A stretch of 32,417 nucleotides of DNA from JACDAV01 sp036556145 (lineage in GTDB: Bacteria; Chloroflexota; Limnocylindria; Limnocylindrales; CSP1-4). Numbering within the stretch: position 1 is the first letter of the stretch; the number at the start of each line of letters is the position of its first letter. The stretch covers positions 1 through 32,417 of the forward strand of contig DATBKB010000028.1 in NCBI GenBank assembly GCA_036556145.1, written 5' to 3'. Below the pieces are notes generated by a model. It saw nothing but the letters and a program-made list of their open reading frames with translations, ran no database searches and was not told the origin of the DNA. Position numbers and translations under genes: made by a program. Below, piece after piece: positions 1-7,019 of this stretch.

Positions 1-591
1 GTCGCCGAGTCGCTGTCCCCACCCGAGGGCCTGCTCGACGAGCGCCTCGCAGCGCATCGGCTCGAGGTCGTGGAGCTCCAGCAGCGGGTTCTTGTCGACG
101 AGGACGCGCTCGATCCGGTCGGTGAGGGTCGCCCGGTCGAGGAGGTCCTCCATCCGCAGCCCGACGCGCCAGGCCCGGTCGCCGTAGGCCGGCCCGATCC
201 CCCGCCCCGTCGTGCCGACCTTGCCGTCGCCGAGCCGCTTCTCCATCGCCCGATCGAGGGCCACGTGGTACGGCATGATCACGTGGGCCGCCCGGCTGAC
301 CCGGACGCGGGACGTGTCGATCCCGCGGGCCGCGAGCATGTCGAGCTCGTCGATGAGCGTTTGGGGGTTGACCACGACGCCGTTGCCGATGACCGACGTG
401 ATATGCGGGTACAGCACGCCCGACGGCACGAGGTGGAGCTTCAGCACCTCGTCGCCCTTGACCACGGTGTGGCCGGCGTTGTCGCCGCCCTGGTAGCGGA
501 CGACCATCGCGACGCCCTCGGCGAGGAAGTCGGTCGTCTTGCCCTTGCCCTCGTCGCCCCACTGGAGCCCGACGATCACGGTGGCGGGCAC
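1..591 (-). CDS. purA: Adenylosuccinate synthetase, N-terminal part (runs off the window)
   Basis: Catalyses the GTP-dependent joining of IMP and aspartate to adenylosuccinate, the first committed step of AMP synthesis, in the cytosol. Translating the minus strand from a GTG at 591 gives a start MPATVIVGLQWGDEGKGK, the family's N-terminal P-loop with catalytic Asp. It continues with GGDNAGHT (the catalytic-His region), LHLVPSGVL, IGNGVVV and TTGRGIGPAY, all hallmark PurA blocks in the right order. About 197 codons are present; the family is about 430 residues, so the C-terminal half lies beyond position 1. An alternative GTG at 579 would remove four residues and place the start too close to the P-loop, so 591 is preferred. 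No strong ribosome-binding site is seen. It is divergent from the GGDEF/HD-GYP gene and is preceded by a long structured leader. Confidence 0.93.
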   Translation of the reverse strand, partial: MPATVIVGLQWGDEGKGKTTDFLAEGVAMVVRYQGGDNAGHTVVKGDEVLKLHLVPSGVLYPHITSVIGNGVVVNPQTLIDELDMLAARGIDTSRVRVSRAAHVIMPYHVALDRAMEKRLGDGKVGTTGRGIGPAYGDRAWRVGLRMEDLLDRATLTDRIERVLVDKNPLLELHDLEPMRCEALVEQALGWGQRLGD

Positions 592-803
592 TAGGCCGCC
601 CCCAAGTCGGACGGCCAATGAAAAAGGCCCCGAGCCTGGGGCTCTGGGACCTGGATACACGTCTCCCGCGGGGTGCCGCCGACGGCTCGGCGGGTCGTTC
701 GGGCCGGGGAGCTCGGCCCCCTCACGGGGCGGGCCATGCCCCTCACTCGAGCGATCGTCGACCTCCTGGATCGCGGGTCCCGGTTCCCGCGGCTGGCGAG
801 GAC
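592..803 (-). promoter_or_regulatory. Structured 5' leader of purA
   Basis: Between the likely -10 element (810-815) and the purA GTG lie about 210 nt with no open frame of interest but several strong GC hairpins in series on the minus strand. One has a CGCGGG/CCCGCG stem near 767-790, one a GGGCCG/CGGCCC stem, and one a perfect 7-bp CCGCCGA/TCGGCGG stem near 675-695. They end in a terminator-like hairpin at 621-642. This arrangement suggests transcription attenuation. A GGCACC-CGCGGG stretch vaguely recalls a T-box core, but the required TGGN bulge is absent, so no riboswitch class is assigned. Confidence 0.4.
621..642 (-). terminator. Hairpin followed by T-tract in the purA leader (possible attenuator)
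   Basis: On the minus strand a GCCCC stem (638-642), a 6-nt loop and GGGGC (627-631) are followed by C and five T residues (621-625). The same bases can form a competing GAGCC-CCA-GGCTC hairpin, so two exclusive structures are possible. It lies about 30 nt before the purA start, where a simple end-of-gene terminator has no upstream gene to serve. Confidence 0.4.
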
Positions 804-809
804 GCGCGG

Positions 810-815
810 AGTATA
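810..815 (-). promoter_or_regulatory. Candidate extended -10 promoter for purA
   Basis: The minus strand reads TGC-TATACT here: a 5/6 match to the TATAAT consensus, with an extended-10 TG one base upstream. No convincing -35 is found 16-18 nt upstream, as expected for an extended -10 promoter. Transcription would start near 803. Confidence 0.4.
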
Positions 816-887
816 GCAGCGGGCTGGGGCCCGGAGCGGTCCGGTGGGGCGGGCTGCCGTACGAGCGGCTGATCGGGACCGGTACGA

Positions 888-2552
888 GTGGTGCGGATCG
901 TGCGCACCGGCCCGGCCGTAGCCTTCGAAGCGATGATGCGCATGCTCGGCCTCCTGGGGTTGTCCGCCCCGGTGGCCCTGGCGGTCCTCGCCCTGGTCGA
1001 CCCTGCCCTCGTGAACCTCTGGGTCGAGCACGGCATGCCGTCGGTCGTCGCGGCCATCGTGGCCGGCACGATGGGGGTGTCGCTGACCTCGATGCTCGTG
1101 TTCGGCTACGTCCGCTTCCGCTTCTCGCGGCTCCTCAAGGCGGCCGAGCGGATCGCCGAGGGCGAGCAAGGCGTGACCGTCAAGGTGCCGATGGGCGGCG
1201 TCGAAGGCCGCCTGGCCAAGGCGATCAACGGCATCTCGGACGCCTTCGCCGAGACCCAGGAGGCGGCCACCGTCGACAAGCTCACCGGCGTCGCCAACCG
1301 CCAGTCGCTCCTCGCGGCCCTGTTCAACGAGGTCGAGCGCTCGAGCCGCTACAACCGGCCGCTGTCGGTCGCCTTCGTCGACATCGACCACTTCAAGGCG
1401 GTCAACGACACGCACGGCCACGGCGTCGGCGACGTCGTCCTGCGGGGCGTCGCCCAGGCCATCAAGTCGAACCTTCGCCAGACCGATGTCATCGGCCGGT
1501 ACGGCGGCGAGGAGTTCATGCTGATCCTCGCCGAGACGAACGTCGAGGACGGCTCGGTCCTGACCGAGAAGCTCCGCCACATCGTCCAGCGCCTGCGCTT
1601 CGAGGTCGACGCCAACACCGTCATCGGCGTGACGATCTCGATCGGCATTGCCGGCGGCGTCGGCCAGCAGCTCCGCGTCGACAACCTGGTCCGCGACGCC
1701 GACGCGGCGATGTACTCGGCGAAGTCGCTCGGCCGCAACCAGACCTACATCTTCGCCGAGCCCGACGACGACGCCCGCGTCCCGCGCGCCCCGATCTCGC
1801 CCGCCGGCCGGGCTCGGGCCGTCGAGCTGGGCAAGATCGCGCGCGAGGCGGCGACGGCGTCACTGACCTCGATCATCAACCCGCTGCCCCACTACCGCGG
1901 CCAGCCGTCGGCGCTCATCTCGTCGATCGTGTCGGCGATGGGCTATCACCTCGCCCTGGCCGAGGTCGAGATCGAGCGGCTGCGCGTGGCGGCGCTCCTC
2001 CACGACGTCGGCAAGGTCGCCGTCCCGGTCGAGATCCTCGAGAAGCCCAGCTCGCTGACGTCGACCGAGTGGCGGTCGGTCGTCCAGCACCCGCGGATCG
2101 GCCAGGTCATCCTCGAGCAGGCGACGGCGCTTCGCGAGGCGGTCCCGATCATCCTCCACCACCACGAGCGCTACTCGGGCCACGGCTACCCGTTCGGGCT
2201 GCGCGGCAACGACATCCCGCTGGGCGCCCGAATCGTCGCCATCGCCGACGCCTACGACGCGATGACCCACGACCGACCGTACAAGGGCGCGATGAGCCAC
2301 GACCAGGCGATCTTCGAGCTGCGCCGCCACGCGGGCACGCAGTTCGACCCCGAGCTCGTGACGCTGTTCTGCGACCTGTTCGGGACCTACGCGCCGCAGC
2401 CGGACGGCTGGGTCGGCGCAGTTACGGCGTCGTCGTCAATCCACGAGGCGCTGCGCGTCCCGCAGCCGGCGCCCGCCCCGGCCGAGGCCAACGGCGGCCG
2501 TCGCCGCCGCGCGAGCGGCTCGGCCCGCACGAAGGGCGCCGCCTCGGGCTGA
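888..2552 (+). CDS. Membrane GGDEF / HD-GYP c-di-GMP turnover protein
   Basis: A 554-residue signalling protein predicted to make and break cyclic di-GMP at the inner face of the membrane. Residues about 18-75 hold two hydrophobic segments and residues about 76-125 a HAMP-like linker. The GGDEF domain spans about 125-290 with an intact GGEEF active site (206-210) and an RxxD inhibitory-site motif (R197, D200) exactly five residues before it. An HD-GYP phosphodiesterase domain follows, with LLHDVGK (HD at 372-373), HHERY (425-429) and GYP (433-435). Both active sites look complete, so either activity is possible. The Ala/Pro/Arg tail is low complexity. The start is a GTG (a second GTG follows at once; ATGs at 933-942 are alternatives that would trim the first hydrophobic segment). 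No clear ribosome-binding site is visible. Confidence 0.9.
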   Translation: MVRIVRTGPAVAFEAMMRMLGLLGLSAPVALAVLALVDPALVNLWVEHGMPSVVAAIVAGTMGVSLTSMLVFGYVRFRFSRLLKAAERIAEGEQGVTVKVPMGGVEGRLAKAINGISDAFAETQEAATVDKLTGVANRQSLLAALFNEVERSSRYNRPLSVAFVDIDHFKAVNDTHGHGVGDVVLRGVAQAIKSNLRQTDVIGRYGGEEFMLILAETNVEDGSVLTEKLRHIVQRLRFEVDANTVIGVTISIGIAGGVGQQLRVDNLVRDADAAMYSAKSLGRNQTYIFAEPDDDARVPRAPISPAGRARAVELGKIAREAATASLTSIINPLPHYRGQPSALISSIVSAMGYHLALAEVEIERLRVAALLHDVGKVAVPVEILEKPSSLTSTEWRSVVQHPRIGQVILEQATALREAVPIILHHHERYSGHGYPFGLRGNDIPLGARIVAIADAYDAMTHDRPYKGAMSHDQAIFELRRHAGTQFDPELVTLFCDLFGTYAPQPDGWVGAVTASSSIHEALRVPQPAPAPAEANGGRRRRASGSARTKGAASG

Positions 2553-2875
2553 ACGCCAGCCCACTGTGCCAGTAGTCCCTACTCGTACTCGACTCGCGGG
2601 CGTAACTGCTAATAGCTCCTGCAAGGTTGAGCAGGCGCTCTCCGAGTGGGCTGACCGTTAGTGGCCGACTGTCCAGCACGAGGTAGCTGAGCTGGCTGGA
2701 GAGTTCGCGTAGGCGGTCAGGAGAGGCGTCCTGTTCTCCGTCCACGAGCTCGAGAGTCCTGACAATCGTCTCGGTTCCGGCGGGTCGACTCGGGCTTGTC
2801 TCCAGCTGGCGCAGTTCTGAGCGCCGCGGGAACGAGTTCCCGATACATTCGCTAGCGCCCTATCGGCAGTCGCAA
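2553..2875. other. Lower-GC island edge with a protein-like minus-strand remnant, no clear gene
   Basis: Composition drops immediately after the GGDEF/HD-GYP stop. On the minus strand a frame open from about 2850 down into the GGDEF gene's 3' end encodes a protein-like stretch (including RLRELSSQLSYLVLDSRPL and LGERLLNLAGAISSYARES). It has no ATG, only a GTG at 2745, and its last 44 codons are antisense to the neighbour and look non-natural. I read it as a truncated remnant of an island gene, perhaps an immunity protein, but recognise no family. Confidence 0.3.
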
Positions 2876-3235
2876 CTAGTGGATCGGCGCGGATATGCCG
2901 AGGCGCTTGAACTCACTGATGAGTTCTCCGACCCACTCACGCATGTTGTCCGGTTCGTAGAAACTGCCCGCCTCTCTCACGATACGCTGCATCGAAGGAT
3001 CGTCGGGCACCGTAGCGAAGAGCACGATCAGGTCTCCGAGCACGGACCTGCTTCGTTCCGGGTTCGCCTCAACAAACATCGCCACGCTGTCTTGCCAACG
3101 AGGGTTTTCGAGGTACCAGTCCTGGTGAAAATAGCTCGCAAGAAAATCGTGAGACGCTTGCGCATCCGATCGTCGATCACCGTCACGGGATCGGGAACGA
3201 CGAAACAATTCGATAGCCGAAGGGCATGGCGGCAT
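2876..3235 (-). CDS. CdiI-type immunity protein (contact-dependent inhibition), start uncertain
   Basis: The C-terminal 92 residues (from about 3154) carry FLASYFHQDWYLENPRW, the YFHQDW signature of the small CdiI_2-like immunity family, followed by a helical region ending in REWVGELISEFKRLG. Such proteins bind and block the toxin tip encoded just upstream; here the upstream reading frame is the tail of an RNase A-like toxin, which it overlaps. The start is unclear: an ATG at 3235 and a TTG at 3208 are in frame but give a basic N-terminus unlike the family. A GTG overlapping the toxin stop (GTGA near 3186) is one frame off and would fit if one base had been lost. The gene may therefore be intact with an odd start or lightly frameshifted. 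No ribosome-binding site decides it. Confidence 0.6.
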   Translation of the reverse strand: MPPCPSAIELFRRSRSRDGDRRSDAQASHDFLASYFHQDWYLENPRWQDSVAMFVEANPERSRSVLGDLIVLFATVPDDPSMQRIVREAGSFYEPDNMREWVGELISEFKRLGISAPIH

Positions 3236-3401
3236 CAGGTGCGAGCACGACACGGCTGCCGAAGGCTGGGACGGCCGCCATCGTCTCGGCACGAACGCTT
3301 ATCCCGAGCTGGTACTCGAATGCAAGTTCGAATGCTTGACGTTCGGTGGGCTTGGGGCCCGTCCGCAGCCATGCTTGAATGTCAGCTTGCCGAGCCGTCA
3401 G
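3183..3401 (-). pseudogene. RNase A-like CdiA/Rhs toxin tail, N-truncated and out of frame with Rhs
   Basis: About 72 codons read ARQADIQAWLRTG ... VVLAPDAAMPFGYRIVSSFPIP and stop. The ending (G-Y-R-I-V-x-SFP) and the order xDIQAWL / VVL / GYRxxxSFP resemble the C-terminal half of bacterial RNase A-like CdiA-CT toxins, which cleave RNA in neighbouring cells. The N-terminal half of such a domain, including its catalytic His, is absent. The frame begins where the Rhs frame stops (3398), shifted by one, so the tip cannot be translated as part of the Rhs chain without frameshifting. Its immunity gene follows at once. I infer a deletion that joined Rhs core to a toxin remnant. The family call is from motif memory only. 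Confidence 0.5.
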
Positions 3402-4381
3402 GAGTTGCCGTCGGCGTCGTACTCCTGGGTCAGCCAGAAGCCGGCGCCCTTGTCGATGCGGGTCGGGCGCTTGGCCCGGTCGTATGAGAAGGTCAGCGGC
3501 GTCGAGCCGCTCGCGAACTTGCGCTCCTTGATGAGCCCGTCGGCTCGCCACGCGAGCGTCGGGACGGCCGTGCTGAACGTGTCGGGCAGGTTCGCGCTGA
3601 CCAGTCGGTCCGCCCAGTCGTACCCGAATGTCGTCGTTCCGATGGCCCCAGCGTCCCCGTCGACGCGAGACGCGAGCGTCCCGTCGGCGTTCCAGTTGAA
3701 GTCCGAGAGCACGGTCGTGCCGCGCTTGAGCTGGTCCGGGCGGCCCATCGTGTCGTACGTCGCGTCGATGGTGTCCCGCAAGGTCAGGGGGTTTCCGTCC
3801 GAGTACGCCGTCTGCTTCACCTGGCCGTCGGCGAGGTACGTCGTGTCGGCCCGCACACCTGAGACTTCCCCGGCATCGAGCGACCTGAGCTCGAGCCCCC
3901 GCTCCTCGGCCACGCGGCGGATGAGGTCGAGCTCACGGGCGAGCCCCGGCTCGGCCGTGGAGACCACGAGCAGGACCGTCCGCCGCGGAGGCCGCGTCGG
4001 CGCGGTCGAGATCTCGTGGTAGTTGGCGGCGTATGGACGGAACACGTGCTCGCCGTGCGCGTCGACGGCTGGTCGGAGCGCGTCAAGATGCTCGACCGCG
4101 CTGCGGTCGGTCGGCAATGACAGCAGCTGGAGCGGCTTGGGGACTGCGTCATAGAGGGCGGCGAGGTTCTCGAGCGTCACCTCTCGCTCAACCTGCGACA
4201 TTAGCGCGAGGTTCAGCGGCGCGAGCTCGAACCCGCTACAGACCCGCCCACCGAAGCGCACTTGACCGTCGACGGCGGCGACCGGCCACCCAGACGCGCT
4301 GCCCGCGTTCCGCCTAAGAAGGCGGATTCGGCGAGGACTCGAGTCGACAGCCGAACGACCTGGGAGTCCAAGAGGCGGCAT
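3398..4381 (-). pseudogene. Chimera: conjugation-ATPase-like N-terminal segment fused to an Rhs/YD-repeat fragment
   Basis: One open frame of 327 codons holds two unrelated parts. Residues about 36-172 (VDGQVRFGG ... FELAPLNLALMSQVEREVTL ... LRSLDAGEV) follow the pattern of the N-terminal domain of SCO6880/VirB4-like conjugation ATPases (a DG-x-V strand, L-x-S/Q-x-ER helix, a P-x-PLQLL strand, then a late L-I-R-R-V-A helix and strand). From about residue 174 (near 3860) it turns into YD repeats: TTYLADGQV, ATYDTMGRPDQL, FNWNADGTLASRVDGDAG, TTFGYDWADRLVSA, FSYDRAKRPTRI and EYDADGNS before a stop. Neither part has its expected beginning or end. The 133 bp upstream to the next gene (4382-4514) are relatively AT-rich and hold nothing I recognise. 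Most likely a non-functional fusion formed by recombination in the island. Confidence 0.6.
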
Positions 4382-4514
4382 GGCACCGACGATAGACCCG
4401 CACCCTCTGCCGCTCCAATCAGCTTTCGCGTATTGTTTAGTGTATTCGCCATTCTTGACTGCACGGCGCCGAGAGACGGAGCGGACTTGGTCGTTTGGGC
4501 CCAGCCAACGGCGG

Positions 4515-4868
4515 TCACCGTCCCTCCTGACCGACGCGCGTGATCACGTATCCGAATTCACTGCCGGCCAAGGCCTGCTTGTACCGCCCGCTCACAGGTA
4601 CTACCGCATCGATCCTGTCATCTCGGATCCACACTTCGAACTCTTCCTCGACGTCGCAGCCACAGACAGGGCAGACCTCCGCGATGCCGGCCACGACCAC
4701 TTCGGCAGCTCCAGGTTGGCCGATGTCGTTTCCACCCCAACGAAGATGGTCGCCTACGCTGTAGTCGTACTGCCACGTGTCGCCGTACTTGAATTGCACC
4801 CAGAACGGAGCGTTTCCTCCGTGGCATCGGCATTGGGCAGCAACACGGACTCGGTTGAAGGCGCTCAT
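4515..4868 (-). CDS. Small Cys-rich protein, probable immunity protein for the Rhs-PIN toxin
   Basis: A 117-residue cytosolic protein with an ATG that overlaps the stop of the upstream Rhs-PIN toxin by 4 nt (ATGA), the standard toxin-immunity arrangement. It has two cysteine clusters, CRC near residues 13-15 and CPVCGC in the second half, resembling a zinc ribbon. Between them is a motif FKYGDTWQYDYSVGDHLRW and then GGNDIG, with a beta-rich C-terminus. No signal peptide or membrane segment is present. The role as immunity protein is inferred from position, size and low-GC setting; I cannot name the family. Zinc binding is predicted from the cysteine spacing only. Confidence 0.65.
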   Translation of the reverse strand: MSAFNRVRVAAQCRCHGGNAPFWVQFKYGDTWQYDYSVGDHLRWGGNDIGQPGAAEVVVAGIAEVCPVCGCDVEEEFEVWIRDDRIDAVVPVSGRYKQALAGSEFGYVITRVGQEGR

Positions 4869-6352
4869 GGGAATCTTATGTATACCGGATCGAGGCCAAC
4901 CTCCTCGAGGAAGTTGTACAGCTTCCGATCATTCGTCGCGATTTGCAGCCCTTCGCGGACTGCAGATGCACTCACCCAGGCGTCCCGGTCTCTGAGAACG
5001 CGTCCCAGGACGGCCGCTTGGCCTTGGAGCTCCCGCACCAAGGCTGCTGTTCCCGGCGCTCCGACCCGACCGCCCCGCGCCGTCAGGAAGTCCCTTAAGA
5101 CCTGGACATCCCCCTTACGCAGGTACTCCTTCGCGGCGGTAATCGATATTACGGGTGCCCGCCCCGCCAACGCGGCATCCAGAGCGCCGAGCTGGCGCTT
5201 CTCGAGTCCCGTGATCACGACGTTCGCATCAAGGGCAAGCTCTGAAGCGCGGATGGTACGTATAGGCCGCTTCGCGGCCTTGGTGGCTCGAAGGGCACCC
5301 TTGACCCAATCGCCAGCGTACGGAACAAACCCAATCACGCCAAGGACGACGCCACCTGCATCACCCTCAGCTGCGTACTGAAGCGTGTCAGCCGCATCGC
5401 AGGCCCACTGCCAGGGTGGTGGCGCAGCGGCTCCACAGGTACTCAAGGCGAGATGGCCGGCGTCCGCTCCCGCGTTAGGATCGCTTACCTGCCTATTCGG
5501 AGACGGGAGCGGGCCGGGAGTACTTAACGGCCCCTGCGAGGTCGGTTCGGATGAAGGTGGCGCGTCAGAGCCCTTTCCAGCTGATGCTGGCCCTGAGCAG
5601 TTCGGCCAACACCCCGGATCGGGACCTGGAGTCGGCTTCGGTGGTTCAAGGAACCACACGTACGTCGGAGTGGTGTCCGGGCACGGCTTTCCGGATCCCG
5701 CGTACTTCTTGCCCGTTCCATCACAACCGGGTCCGTGCCCGGTCGGGTCGATGAGCGTGGCCGGGTTGGCGTGGGCGTAGAGGAAGCGATTCATCGAGAG
5801 CGGGTTTTGGGCCGAGCCCATGACCGTGTCGAGCTGGGTGAAGACACCGAGGGAGGCCGAGTAGAAGCGGGCGCTCATGTCGTAGAGCGGCTCGACGTTG
5901 ACCCCGGGCGGGCTGACGTCGAGGCGGCCCTGGTACTTCCAGTGGCCCTGGCCGACCGGCGGCGCGGCGCCGCTCGCCGCACCGGTGGCGACGATCTCGC
6001 CCCACGGGTCGTAGCGGATGGCGTGGCCGACCGGGCCGTCGGCCGCTTCCAGCAGGGCGGCGACGTTGCCGTGGAGATCCGGGACGAACCAGTTCATCGA
6101 CGAGCCGCCGTCGGTCCCGAGGCGGTTGCCGTCGGCGTCGACGATCGAGTCGACCGTGCCACCGGCGCTGTTAGCGATCCGGGTGACCACCTCGGATGAG
6201 CCGACGTAGCTGTACGTGTCGACCGAGCCGTCGGCGGTCAACGTCCGCGTCCGGAACCGCCCCAGGGCGTCGACGGTGAAGCTCGCCGCGTCGGCCGAGT
6301 CCGGGCCGTGGCCGTTGGCCTGGGTCAGCTTGCCGGCGAAGGCGTCTCCGCT
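4865..6352 (-). CDS. N-truncated Rhs core protein with C-terminal PIN-like nuclease toxin
   Basis: About 495 codons remain. The first 200 are Rhs core: YD repeats (FTVDALGRF, IVDADGNRLG), YDPWGEIVATG, KYQGRLD, DMSARFYSASLGVFTQLDTV and the core-ending NRFLYAHANPATLIDPTGHG. Then comes a Pro/Ser/Gly linker, a hydrophobic pre-toxin-like segment (VVLGVIGFVPYAGDWVKGA), and a tip of about 125 residues (from about 5248) with PIN-domain order: LDANVVI (first Asp), AAKEYL (Glu), RDRDAWVSASA (Asp) and IATNDRKLYNFL (last Asp). PIN domains are Mg2+-dependent RNases. No start codon of its own is seen: Rhs similarity begins at the vapC stop, where the frame continues only as antisense-like sequence within vapC. 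The full gene would be thousands of bases longer, so it has been cut by the vapC junction and is probably not delivered. Confidence 0.75.
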   Translation of the reverse strand, partial: SGDAFAGKLTQANGHGPDSADAASFTVDALGRFRTRTLTADGSVDTYSYVGSSEVVTRIANSAGGTVDSIVDADGNRLGTDGGSSMNWFVPDLHGNVAALLEAADGPVGHAIRYDPWGEIVATGAASGAAPPVGQGHWKYQGRLDVSPPGVNVEPLYDMSARFYSASLGVFTQLDTVMGSAQNPLSMNRFLYAHANPATLIDPTGHGPGCDGTGKKYAGSGKPCPDTTPTYVWFLEPPKPTPGPDPGCWPNCSGPASAGKGSDAPPSSEPTSQGPLSTPGPLPSPNRQVSDPNAGADAGHLALSTCGAAAPPPWQWACDAADTLQYAAEGDAGGVVLGVIGFVPYAGDWVKGALRATKAAKRPIRTIRASELALDANVVITGLEKRQLGALDAALAGRAPVISITAAKEYLRKGDVQVLRDFLTARGGRVGAPGTAALVRELQGQAAVLGRVLRDRDAWVSASAVREGLQIATNDRKLYNFLEEVGLDPVYIRFP

Positions 6353-6746
6353 ATCGAAGATCCTCGAATCGGGCGATCTTGACGACCGCCCGAGCCCGAC
6401 GCGCCAACTGACGATCCGTCGTGACGAAGGCGTCGGCCTGGAGCTGCGTGAGGGCGATGTATTCGGCGTCGTAGGTCGACGCCCAGCCGAGCCGGTCGGC
6501 GATCTCCCAGGCGCGGCGCCGGAGGACGGCGTCGCCGAGGAGCCGGATCGGCATCTTGTTGATGCGGGCCAGGCGCTCGCGCGCGACATCGGGCTCGAGC
6601 TCGCCCCGGTGGACTGCCTCGTGGAGCATCGACAGGACCTGCGACCGCAGCAGCGTCGGGGCGAGGAGCTCATGTCGAGCGGCGACGGTGATCTCCTCGC
6701 TCGCGAGTCGGATGACCGTGCCGGCGTCGACGACGAACCTCGTCAA
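6351..6746 (-). CDS. vapC: VapC-like PIN-domain ribonuclease toxin, no antitoxin seen
   Basis: A 131-residue PIN protein beginning MTRFVVDAGTVIRLA. The four acidic active-site positions are present: D7, E43 (LHEAV), D93 (YDAEYIALT) and D111 (VTTDRQL). Length and motif order match VapC toxins, which cleave specific RNAs unless held by a VapB antitoxin. The start is a TTG preceded at 8 nt by GAGG, and this TTG overlaps a TGA in another frame (TTGA), a junction typical of a gene coupled to an upstream antitoxin. The upstream frame is only about 34 codons with no normal start and does not look like VapB. The gene therefore appears solitary. Its stop codon sits exactly where the truncated Rhs gene begins. 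Confidence 0.8.
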   Translation of the reverse strand: MTRFVVDAGTVIRLASEEITVAARHELLAPTLLRSQVLSMLHEAVHRGELEPDVARERLARINKMPIRLLGDAVLRRRAWEIADRLGWASTYDAEYIALTQLQADAFVTTDRQLARRARAVVKIARFEDLR

Positions 6747-7019
6747 AGTGGCGACCTCACTGCGGCCGTGGCGAGCCCAAGGGTACTCAGCCAGGCCGCG
6801 GCGATCAGCGGATAAGCGGCGAATACGTGGCGGTGCAGGGCCGCCTGCTAGGTTCGGGGCTGCCCGCCTTCACCGCCGGCCTCGCCGACCGCCGACCCGA
6901 CCGAGGGTCCCTCCACCGCCGAGGCCGGCACTAACCCCTTCGCCCGCCGTGTCGATCCCGCCGGACCACGCAGGGTCGGGAACCGGTGCCACCGGCCGAC
7001 CGAGAAGGAGATGCGGACC
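6747..7019. promoter_or_regulatory. Divergent vapC-ssb intergenic region with candidate ssb promoter
   Basis: The region is 273 bp without a convincing gene. On the plus strand TGC-TAGGTT at 6846-6854 is an extended -10-like element pointing towards ssb, with no good -35. A ribosome-binding site GAAGGAG ends at 7010. A short minus-strand frame with a hydrophobic stretch (IAAAWLSTLGLATAAV) ends at the vapC start but has no usable start codon. Confidence 0.3.

Noticed and set aside
70..594. Plus-strand reading frame of 174 codons
   Set aside because: Antisense to the clear purA sequence; composition is typical of a shadow frame in GC-rich DNA.
592..803. T-box or other known riboswitch in the purA leader
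   Set aside because: A GGCACC...CGCGGG stretch resembles a T-box core, but the TGGN bulge needed to read the tRNA end is absent, and purA is not a usual T-box target.
539..2575. Very long plus-strand frame (678 codons) over the GGDEF/HD-GYP gene
   Set aside because: Arg/Pro/Gly-rich shadow of the real gene in another frame.
4213..4518. A 101-codon minus-strand frame in the island
   Set aside because: It overlaps the conjugation-ATPase-like chimera in another frame, and its second half is low complexity. Only its first 45 residues look natural, too little to call a gene.
6740..6842. VapB-like antitoxin upstream of vapC
   Set aside because: The overlapping frame is only about 34 codons, has no ATG/GTG/TTG start and has a hydrophobic rather than a DNA-binding composition.
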